From positions 1 to 33,787 of the forward strand of contig JAAYGR010000048.1 in the NCBI GenBank assembly GCA_012727675.1: a stretch of DNA of 33,787 nucleotides, read 5' to 3'. This document shows positions 26,515 to 33,787 of this stretch, piece after piece; the first letter of the stretch is position 1, and each line of letters starts with the position of its first letter. Source of the stretch: Bacillota bacterium. GTDB taxonomy: Bacteria; Bacillota; Limnochordia; DTU087. A program made the position numbers and the translations under genes. The notes below the pieces were generated by a model. It saw nothing but the letters and a program-made list of their open reading frames with translations. It was not told where the DNA came from and did no database searches.

Positions 26515-27684
26515 TTAAGAGTAGCGGATCCCGGCATCCTTCAGCCGCTGCAGAGCTGCCTTGATCCTTTCCTTCTCAACACAAAGGGATATGCGGATAA
26601 ATCCTTCGCCATACTCACCATACCCATTTCCAGGGGTCACTACAACCCCCGCCTTTTCTAAGAGCTCGGCGGCGAACTGTGTGGAGGTATACCCATTGGG
26701 GACTGGGGCCCAAACGTATATGGTAGCCTTGGGTTTATCGATCGTCCAGCCCAGTTCCCGCAGGCCTTCCACCATGAGGTCCCGCCGCTCCTTGTAGACC
26801 TCTCTCATAACATCTACAGAGTCCTGGGGCCCCTTCAATGCCTCTATACCAGCCAGCTGGACAGCAGAAAAAACTCCCGAATCAATGTTGCCCTTAACCC
26901 TGGCTAAAGCTTCAATGACTTCTGTATTTCCGGCAGCCCAGGCCAGCCGCCAGCCGGTCATGTTGTAGGTCTTGGAGAGAGAATGGAATTCGATGCCGAC
27001 GTCCTTAGCGCCGTCGATCTCAAGAAAGCTTAAAGGACGATAGCCGTCAAAGGCCACTTCGCTGTAGGCGGCATCATGACAGATTATGATGTCATACTCC
27101 CGGGCGAAGGCAATGACATCCTCGTAAAACTCCCTGGGGGCAACTGCCCCAGTGGGATTGTTGGGGTAGTTGAGAAACATCAGTTTTGCCTGTTTGGCTA
27201 TGTCAACGGGAATGGCATCAAGGTCCGGCAGAAATCCGTTCTGTTCCAAAAGGGGCATCTTGTAGCTTCTGCCTCCGGCAAACAAGGTGCCGGTGCTGTA
27301 GGCAGGATAACCGGGATCCGGAACTAGGTTAATGTCTCCGGGATCCACATAGCACAGCGATATGTGGGCTAGTCCTTCTTTAGACCCGATTAAGGCCACA
27401 ATCTCAGAAACCGGGTCAAGGTCTACCCCTCGGCTTTGCCGATACCAGTCGGCTACTGCCTCCCGAAATGACAGCATCCCCTCATAGGTGGGGTAGCGGT
27501 GGGTCCATGGCTCTTCTACCGCTGACTGCAGCCTCTTGATAATATGGGAAGGTGTTGGGCGATCGGGGTCACCCATTCCTAAGCTGATAATATCAACTCC
27601 GGCAGCTTTAGCCTTGGCAATCTTCTTATCTATCTCAGCGAACAAATACGGTGGCAATTGTTGAATACGTTTAGCAGTTTGCAT
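26515..27684 (-). CDS. dapL: LL-diaminopimelate aminotransferase-like class I/II PLP aminotransferase
   Basis: ORF 26515..27699; likely start [57 protein letters not shown] (PLP Lys), GFIRISL. Confidence 0.82.
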   Translation of the reverse strand: MQTAKRIQQLPPYLFAEIDKKIAKAKAAGVDIISLGMGDPDRPTPSHIIKRLQSAVEEPWTHRYPTYEGMLSFREAVADWYRQSRGVDLDPVSEIVALIGSKEGLAHISLCYVDPGDINLVPDPGYPAYSTGTLFAGGRSYKMPLLEQNGFLPDLDAIPVDIAKQAKLMFLNYPNNPTGAVAPREFYEDVIAFAREYDIIICHDAAYSEVAFDGYRPLSFLEIDGAKDVGIEFHSLSKTYNMTGWRLAWAAGNTEVIEALARVKGNIDSGVFSAVQLAGIEALKGPQDSVDVMREVYKERRDLMVEGLRELGWTIDKPKATIYVWAPVPNGYTSTQFAAELLEKAGVVVTPGNGYGEYGEGFIRISLCVEKERIKAALQRLKDAGIRYS

Positions 27685-28153
27685 CGAACCTGCGGCCAAG
27701 CCAAGCCAGCTGTTCCCTCACCTTTGGTAGGGAATGCAGGATTAGCCGCCTCCAAGCCTCCTTTATGAATTCAGTTGTATACTTCCAGGGCATAGAAAAA
27801 GCTCCCATAAGCAGATTCAATACTTGCCGGCAACATCCTGCAATCACAGTTCCAAATTCCCCGTACTCTGCCTCAGCGGCTCCTCCTTCACTGCCTGGTC
27901 CCCTGCTGCCATCGTGAAGGGGATCGGGGGTATAGGTTTCAAGGGTGCCGGCAGCTTCTTGATCAGGGTCGCTGCCTGTGACAAGATGCAGGGAGTCACA
28001 GATGGGACAGCAGCCTGTTTCTAGACTTTGCCGCCTTGCGTCCAAGAGACCGTAGGCCATCCCAGCCTGAAACCCCTGGATAAGCCCCAGCCGGCGGCCT
28101 GCAGCAAGACCCACAAGTATACTCGAAAGAATGAGCACTATCATCTTAATCAC
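27671..28153 (-). CDS. Hypothetical membrane-anchored protein
   Basis: N-terminal hydrophobic helix, CCPICDSLH motif; overlaps both neighbours on the same strand. Confidence 0.5.
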   Translation of the reverse strand: MIKMIVLILSSILVGLAAGRRLGLIQGFQAGMAYGLLDARRQSLETGCCPICDSLHLVTGSDPDQEAAGTLETYTPDPLHDGSRGPGSEGGAAEAEYGEFGTVIAGCCRQVLNLLMGAFSMPWKYTTEFIKEAWRRLILHSLPKVREQLAWLGRRFDANC

Positions 28154-28760
28154 CGGTTTGACCTCCCGTTCCTGCTCCCGACTCCTGAATGATTACAACC
28201 AGCAGGCTGCTCAATAGCACCAACACCAACTTGCCCAAATTCAAATAGGCCGAGACAGCAACAGCCAGTACCGCTGCTATGGCGGTTTCCACTGTTCCCC
28301 ACTTAACAGCCCAATTGCCGGCGCCGGTCAATCCATCCTCCCTCTGATCCCGCAGATCATCGATGGCCTGTAAAGCAAAAATCGCCATCCACGAGCTAAG
28401 CATTTCCTGCCACCCAAAAAGTAGGTGGGCAAGGAATGCCAAGACTAAAGCTTCCTGCCATCCCGTCAGCCCCAGACTTAACGGTCGGATCAAGTCTCCC
28501 CGCATTCCCACGGCATAACTTGCCCAAAAAAGGGTTATCGACCACACCGGATCAGCGGCAACTCCAAGGCTCAAGGCCGCAAGGGCGTAGGGGAAAGCGG
28601 CTTCCTTAAGTTCAGCGGCCCAAGTCCTTTTGCCAATCATTTGATCAAAGGGGGCATCTAGGTAATCATCCATCAACTTAACAGCAGTACCGGTAAGAAA
28701 ACAGGCCAGGGCCAATCGTATCAGAGAAAGCAAGGGAAGGTCAAAGGTGGTGCCAGACAA
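28146..28760 (-). CDS. Polytopic membrane protein with UbiA-like Asp-rich motifs
   Basis: Several hydrophobic segments; KLMDDYLDAPFD and QAIDDLRDQREDGL resemble UbiA-type Asp motifs. Family assignment tentative. Confidence 0.5.
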   Translation of the reverse strand: MSGTTFDLPLLSLIRLALACFLTGTAVKLMDDYLDAPFDQMIGKRTWAAELKEAAFPYALAALSLGVAADPVWSITLFWASYAVGMRGDLIRPLSLGLTGWQEALVLAFLAHLLFGWQEMLSSWMAIFALQAIDDLRDQREDGLTGAGNWAVKWGTVETAIAAVLAVAVSAYLNLGKLVLVLLSSLLVVIIQESGAGTGGQTGD

Positions 28761-29349
28761 ATTGTTTCACCTCGGCAAAGCCGGTTTTGAGGAGTGCAGA
28801 AATTGGCAGAATCACATGTCCGGGAAACTCTCTGCGAATCTGAACCAGACCATCGGCGGCCTCCGGCAGGTCCATCTTGTTGGCGAGAATAGCATACCCT
28901 GTCCGCATACCACCAAATTGAGCGACTTGCCAGTCCACCTGGCCCACAGCCTCTACTGCGCCGTGCTTACCGACGCTGCTGGCATCAATCAAGTGCAGGA
29001 TGACGGCAGCCTCCCGGACTTGGGCCAGGGTCTGAGCCATGGCCCGCCTGATCATCGATTCTTCGGGAATGCCGTCGGTTAGCCCGCTGGTATCCAATAG
29101 AGCGAATCGCTTCTTGCCCTTAAGGCCCGGCATCTGAATCTCCAAGCGCTGCAAACCTAAGGTATGGTGGGGATTTGGACTGGTAAGCTCCTCTACAGCC
29201 TCCCGTTGAGATAAGGTGCGGCGATAAGTCTCACCGTTGGGGGTTGTAAACTCTATATCGAGTCGGGAGACCCCGAGGTAGCCGGCAAAGTTGACGGCGA
29301 AAAGGGTCTTGCCCACATTAGCTTTGCCGATGATCATGCAAGCCTTCAA
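28741..29349 (-). CDS. Small GTP-binding protein (Era/TrmE-like G domain)
   Basis: GKANVGKT (G1), LLDTSGLTDG (G3-like), ANKMDLP (G4), ISALLKTGF (G5). Confidence 0.8.
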   Translation of the reverse strand: MKACMIIGKANVGKTLFAVNFAGYLGVSRLDIEFTTPNGETYRRTLSQREAVEELTSPNPHHTLGLQRLEIQMPGLKGKKRFALLDTSGLTDGIPEESMIRRAMAQTLAQVREAAVILHLIDASSVGKHGAVEAVGQVDWQVAQFGGMRTGYAILANKMDLPEAADGLVQIRREFPGHVILPISALLKTGFAEVKQFVWHHL

Positions 29350-29351
29350 GC

Positions 29352-30317
29352 TTACAATCCCTCCCCGAAATCCTCCGCTTCAATATACATCAAGTCTTCC
29401 CGGGTCACGTCACCGGGCTTCTGCACCAACCGGACAGCCTGTCGGCGAATGGCCAGCTCAATCCAGTTACGGACAGTGCGGGCATTGCCAAAGGTATAGG
29501 AATCGCTCCGCAGTCCCCTTTGAATCAGAAGGGCCAGCCGCCGGCGTGCTGCTTCACTGAGCTTGTATTGGCGTTTTTCCAGCATCAATTCTGCGATGGC
29601 AAGGAGCTCCTGGGCATTGTAATCAGGAAAATCTATGTGTATGGGAAACCGTGACCTTAAACCGGGATTGCTTTGGAGGAAGAAGTTCATTTCATCGGTG
29701 TATCCCGCAAGGATGAGGATAAATTCCTGCTTATGGTCTTCCATGGCCTTAACCAGGGTATCAATGGCTTCCTTGCCGAAATCCTTCTCACCGCCCCGGG
29801 CAAGGGAGTATGCCTCATCGATAAACAGGATACCTCCCATAGCTTTTCTTATCTGCTCCCGGGTTTTTTGGGCAGTGTGCCCGATGTATTCGCCTACCAG
29901 GTCTGCCCGTTCCACCTCCACTAGATGCCCCCTAGGCAGAACTCCCATATGGCGAAACATGCGGCCTAGAATCCTGGCCACCGTAGTTTTTCCAGTACCG
30001 GGATTGCCCCGGAAGATGGTATGGAGGACCAGCGGCTCGGTGACCAACCGCTCTTCTGTCCGCCGCTTTTGGATCTGCACAAAGGCTTGAATCTCCCTAA
30101 CAAGCTGCTTGACCTCTGTTAGACCGATTAGGCCGTCTAGCTCAGCCAGCACATCCTTAAGCTTCTCCTGGGTTTCCTTAGGCTGGCTGTTTACAATTTC
30201 AACCCGCTCTCCTATAGTTCGAAAAAGGGCAAAGGCTTCTGCCGGCGAAACCCTACCCTCCTCCAGCCAGTCAAGGACTTCTTCTACTGTCATCGGGGCT
30301 AAATTGCGGTTATGCAT
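29352..30317 (-). CDS. spoVK: Stage V sporulation protein K, AAA ATPase (CbxX/CfxQ family)
   Basis: LDGLIGLTEVKQLVREIQAFVQIQKRR, FRGNPGTGKTTVARILG, GGILFIDEAYSLARGGEKDFGKEAIDTLVKAMEDH; sits next to hfq. Confidence 0.92.
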   Translation of the reverse strand: MHNRNLAPMTVEEVLDWLEEGRVSPAEAFALFRTIGERVEIVNSQPKETQEKLKDVLAELDGLIGLTEVKQLVREIQAFVQIQKRRTEERLVTEPLVLHTIFRGNPGTGKTTVARILGRMFRHMGVLPRGHLVEVERADLVGEYIGHTAQKTREQIRKAMGGILFIDEAYSLARGGEKDFGKEAIDTLVKAMEDHKQEFILILAGYTDEMNFFLQSNPGLRSRFPIHIDFPDYNAQELLAIAELMLEKRQYKLSEAARRRLALLIQRGLRSDSYTFGNARTVRNWIELAIRRQAVRLVQKPGDVTREDLMYIEAEDFGEGL

Positions 30318-30401
30318 CCTCCCACCCCACGGATGCCGTGTTTTCGGTGCCCTATCATATATATGTAAATAGGCTTGTAAATGTGTTGACGGCGGGGCAT
30401 A

Positions 30402-30433
30402 AAAAAGAAAAGAGCTCCTTGCTGCAGCTCCTT
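30402..30433 (-). terminator. Intrinsic terminator downstream of hfq
   Basis: Minus strand AAGGAGCT-GCAGCAAGG-AGCTCTTT followed by T-rich TTCTTTTTT. Confidence 0.65.
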
Positions 30434-30463
30434 TCTTTGCAAAACAAAAGAGTTACGCTGGGT

Positions 30464-30703
30464 TTACTCTCCATGGGAAGTTGCGGCTAGAGTAAAGGGT
30501 TTTTGAGGTGTAATTGTTGAAATAGCGTGCTTATAAATCAAATCATTTCTCCCGTCGCTTTCTAGAAGGACGGTAAAATTGTCGAAGGCCCGGACAAGTC
30601 CCCGCAGCTGCACTCCGTTGATCAAGTAGATGATGCCAGGGATATGTTCCTTACGAATCTGGTTGAGATAGAGATCCTGCAATCCAATCGCTGTCTTTGC
30701 CAT
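30464..30703 (-). CDS. hfq: RNA chaperone Hfq
   Basis: ORF 30464..30817, start ATG 30703: MAKTAIGLQDLYLNQIRKEHIPGIIYLINGVQLRGLVRAFDNFTVLLESDGRNDLIYKHAISTITP. Confidence 0.94.
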   Translation of the reverse strand: MAKTAIGLQDLYLNQIRKEHIPGIIYLINGVQLRGLVRAFDNFTVLLESDGRNDLIYKHAISTITPQKPFTLAATSHGE

Positions 30704-30764
30704 ACATGCTCCTCCTAATGCTGCCGGCTGCTGTTGATGCACCCCCATGCATTCATATTTCCTT

Positions 30765-31700
30765 TCATATGTGAAAATTCCTCCAATAAATGGCCACAAT
30801 CTTGTGCACTGCGTCACGAATACTTAATCGATCTAGATCCAGCCAAATGATTTCCTTATCCCGCCGGAACCAGGTCAGCTGGCGCTTGGCATAGCGGCGG
30901 GTGTCCCGCTTAAGGAGGCGAACTGCCTCCTCCAAATCATACTCACCCCGAAGGTAGCCCACAAATTCCTTGTAGCCTAGGGCCTGCATGGCGGTGGAAT
31001 CATCACTTAGACCCTGCTCTAAGAGGCCCTTAACCTCATCTAACAGTCCAGCCTCCATCATGAGATCAACCCGGGTATTGATGCGCTCATAGAGACGGGC
31101 CCGGTTGCGGATGAGTCCAAACTTCACCGATCTATGTCGGGGTCCCCCCTCCCTTTGCATCTTGAGATGCTGGGAAAGGGGCTGGCCTGTAGAATAGAAT
31201 ACTTCCAAAGCCCGGATAATCCGGCGGCGGTCATTGGGATGAAGTCTCCTAGCCGTTTCCGGATCCACCTGGGCCAGCTGTGCATGGAGCGCTTTATTGC
31301 CCTCAGCATCTGCCATGTCCTCCAACCGAGACCGCAGCTCTGGATCCTTTCCTTCAGGGCTAAAGACAAATCCTTGTAAGACAGCCTGAATATAAAGCCC
31401 AGTACCTCCGGTTAGAATTGGAGTCTTGTCCCTCGCGGCCAGGTCTGCAAGAACTTCCTCCACCATAGCCTGGTAATCAGCTACGCTAAACTCATCTTTG
31501 GGATCAACTATGTCCAACAGGTGATGGGGGACTCCTCGGCGTTCCTCTTCTGTAGGCTTAGCGGTGCCGATATCCAATCCCCGATACACCTGCATCGAAT
31601 CCGCGGAGATAATCTCTCCATCCACCTCTTCTGCTACCTCGATGGCCAGCTCCGTCTTTCCTACGGCTGTAGGCCCTACAATTACCAATATGGGACGCAT
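30765..31700 (-). CDS. miaA: tRNA dimethylallyltransferase MiaA
   Basis: ORF 30765..31760, start MRPILVIVGPTAVGKTELAI; ISADSMQVYRGLDIGTAKP, LTGGTGLYIQAVL, KRDTRRYAKRQLTWFRRD. Confidence 0.95.
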   Translation of the reverse strand: MRPILVIVGPTAVGKTELAIEVAEEVDGEIISADSMQVYRGLDIGTAKPTEEERRGVPHHLLDIVDPKDEFSVADYQAMVEEVLADLAARDKTPILTGGTGLYIQAVLQGFVFSPEGKDPELRSRLEDMADAEGNKALHAQLAQVDPETARRLHPNDRRRIIRALEVFYSTGQPLSQHLKMQREGGPRHRSVKFGLIRNRARLYERINTRVDLMMEAGLLDEVKGLLEQGLSDDSTAMQALGYKEFVGYLRGEYDLEEAVRLLKRDTRRYAKRQLTWFRRDKEIIWLDLDRLSIRDAVHKIVAIYWRNFHI

Positions 31701-31728
31701 GCCCTTCACTCCCAGTGTCGAAATTGAT

Positions 31729-33597
31729 CTAGAGCCTGCCGAACCGCCGATGAATATCATCTAATGCCAGGCGCACTATCACAGGCCTGCCGTGGGGGCA
31801 AGTAAAGGGATTCTTGGTATTTAGGAGGCTGCCGAGGAGGTCTTCCATCGCGGCCGGTGTAAGCCTCTCACCTGCCTTGACGGCTCCTTTGCAGGCCATG
31901 AGAATTAAAGCATTCTCCCGATAATCAGTAGTCTCTCCCTTAGTGATTACTCCCAACAGCAGCTCTTCTAGGTCCTTTGGTCCTATCCCGGAAAGCTCAG
32001 CTGGAACCGAACGGATCAGACAGTCCTTTGAGCCGAACTCCTCAACCTCAAAGCCCAGCTGCTGGAGCTTAGAAGACCACTCCATAACCGCCGCTGCCGC
32101 CGCTGGTCCCAGCTCCAAGTTAATCGGCACAAGGAGCGGCTGGGTCTTAATTCGGCTGGTCTGCAGTTCCTCTAGGAAACGTTCATAAAGGATCCGCTCA
32201 TGGGCTGCGTGCTGGTCAATTAGCCATAGTTCCTCTTCCGCCTCAACCAAGATATACGTTGCCTGAAACTGCCCCAGAATCCGGTGGAAAGCATGCCGAG
32301 GAGCGAAGCTGGTGTCACAATGATCTGGACCGGAAGGTGGGGTATATGATGACCGGACCTCAGGCTGGCTATCTGTTGTCACATCAGCAGAAGGCAGGCT
32401 GTGACTAACTTCGACCCTTGCTGCCTTTTCTTGCCTTATAGGGGGAATCACCGGGATTGCCCTTCTTTTCAGGGAAGGCGAATTCATGGTTTGCCCCATG
32501 GTCTCCTGCACAAAGCTGGGCTTTCCGACAGACGAAGTAGGTTCCGGTGGAGATATTGCTTCTCTCGTATCTTCCTCCTGCCGGGGAAAAGCCCAGGGCT
32601 CAAAAGGTGTGGTTGTTTCCAGGGCTTGCTTTACAGCCAGCAGCACCTGCCTGTATACTTCGCTGCTGTCACTTAAGCGGATCTCCCGTTTTGTAGGATG
32701 TACATTGACATCCACTCTAGTTGGCTCTATGGTCAGTGCCAGCACCCCGATGGGAAACCGACGGCGAGGCAGCATGGTTTGGTAGCCTTTCTCCATGGCA
32801 CTGGCCAGCAGGGGGCTTTCAACGACTCGACCGTTGACGATAAATGTCTGTGCCTGCCGATTGCCCCGATGGATTTCCGGCTTGCAAACATAGCCGCTGA
32901 TGACAAGATAGCCGCTCTCCCGGTGAACAGGCACTAAATGTTTACCGATGCGGGAGCCGTAAATACTCCACATTACAGCCTCGATGTTGCCATCACCCGG
33001 GGTGACAAAGATCTCCTCACCATCAGATACCAGTCGAAAGCGAACATTGGGGTTAGCTAGAGCCAGTCGTCCCACAATGTCAAAGACGTAGCGCCGTTCG
33101 CTGGCTGCTTGATTGAGAAACTTATACCGGGCAGGAGTGTTGAAAAAAAGCCTCTGTACAGTGACAGCGGTGCCCGGAGGTGCTCCCACACTCTCCAGTC
33201 TGGTCCGCCTGCCGCCTGAGAAGGCAATCAGTGTCCCCATGGGAGCTTCTTGGGTCTTGGTCACCATTTCCATCTCAGACACAGCCGCGATACTGGGCAG
33301 TGCTTCGCCCCGAAAGCCCAAGGTGACAATCCGAAACAAATCATCTGCCGAACGGATCTTGCTGGTGGCGTGGCGTTCAAAGGCCAGGGGCACTTCCTCC
33401 GGCGGAATCCCGCGGCCGTTGTCTACGACCCGCAGGTACTCTTTACCTCCCTCTCGGATTTCAATGTCGATACTTGTGGCTCCAGCATCTAGGGAGTTTT
33501 CCACTATTTCTTTGACAACCGATGCCGGTCTTTCTACAACTTCACCGGCGGCGATCTTGTTAGCTGTATGTTCTTCCAAAACAATAATTGGAGTCAT
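31729..33597 (-). CDS. mutL: DNA mismatch repair protein MutL
   Basis: NKIAAGEVVERPASVVKEIVENSLDAGA, VDNGRGIP, ATSKI, TLGFRGEALPSIAAVS; C-terminal CHGRPVIVRL-type CPHGRP motif. Confidence 0.96.
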   Translation of the reverse strand: MTPIIVLEEHTANKIAAGEVVERPASVVKEIVENSLDAGATSIDIEIREGGKEYLRVVDNGRGIPPEEVPLAFERHATSKIRSADDLFRIVTLGFRGEALPSIAAVSEMEMVTKTQEAPMGTLIAFSGGRRTRLESVGAPPGTAVTVQRLFFNTPARYKFLNQAASERRYVFDIVGRLALANPNVRFRLVSDGEEIFVTPGDGNIEAVMWSIYGSRIGKHLVPVHRESGYLVISGYVCKPEIHRGNRQAQTFIVNGRVVESPLLASAMEKGYQTMLPRRRFPIGVLALTIEPTRVDVNVHPTKREIRLSDSSEVYRQVLLAVKQALETTTPFEPWAFPRQEEDTREAISPPEPTSSVGKPSFVQETMGQTMNSPSLKRRAIPVIPPIRQEKAARVEVSHSLPSADVTTDSQPEVRSSYTPPSGPDHCDTSFAPRHAFHRILGQFQATYILVEAEEELWLIDQHAAHERILYERFLEELQTSRIKTQPLLVPINLELGPAAAAAVMEWSSKLQQLGFEVEEFGSKDCLIRSVPAELSGIGPKDLEELLLGVITKGETTDYRENALILMACKGAVKAGERLTPAAMEDLLGSLLNTKNPFTCPHGRPVIVRLALDDIHRRFGRL

Positions 33598-33600
33598 TTT

Positions 33601-33787
33601 CTATTTCTCCTTACGCAGGCGAGCTTGCCATTCAACCAGGCGATTGAGAGCTTCAAAGGGCGTCATGTGGGCTAGTTCCGCTGTCTCGATTTCCCGCAGG
33701 ATCTGAACCTTCGGAGCCTCCTCTGAATTTTCCCGGGATGCTGCTAGCTCACTTTGCAGCTCCAAGTCGGATAAGCTGTCTAGAGCC
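33601..33787 (-). CDS. mutS: 3' end of mutS (truncated by window edge)
   Basis: Minus-strand frame ends ...EIETAELAHMTPFEALNRLVEWQARLRKEK* at 33601-33603, typical MutS C-terminus directly before mutL. Confidence 0.8.
   Translation of the reverse strand, partial: ALDSLSDLELQSELAASRENSEEAPKVQILREIETAELAHMTPFEALNRLVEWQARLRKEK

Overview
A 33.8 kb chromosomal window that looks like a spore-forming Bacillota (sigH, spoVK, lexA/yneA-like and mutSL-miaA-hfq neighbourhoods). No rRNA, tRNA, CRISPR array or transposon was recognised. Plus strand, left side: TGS-domain uridine/nucleoside kinase, SigB/F/G-type sigma factor, patatin-like protein, then purE - [ykkC-class, probably PRPP, riboswitch plus terminator] - purL-purF-purM-purN-purD, then a metallophosphoesterase. 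Minus strand, 12.2-15.4 kb: a tight three-gene operon of a BadF/HgdC-type ATPase and two 2-hydroxyacyl-CoA dehydratase-activase-related (DUF2229-like) proteins with a structured leader, followed by an FN3 lipoprotein whose SD lies inside a terminator-like hairpin, and a tyrosine recombinase. At 18.4-19.6 kb a YneA-like LysM protein and lexA diverge around two good LexA boxes. The right half is mostly minus strand: hypothetical and TPR proteins, surE, mgtC-like, zinc-ribbon, sigH, speD, an ynbB-type PLP lyase interrupted by one in-frame TAA, a dapL-like aminotransferase in a tight operon with spoVK and a small GTPase, then hfq, miaA, mutL and the 3' end of mutS. Points most worth a second look: the internal purine riboswitch, the activase operon and its leader, the SD-sequestering terminator-like leader of the lipoprotein, the nonsense codon in ynbB, and the uncharacterised spoVK-GTPase-membrane-protein-dapL operon. 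All calls come from reading sequence and ORF translations; no database search or folding program was run.
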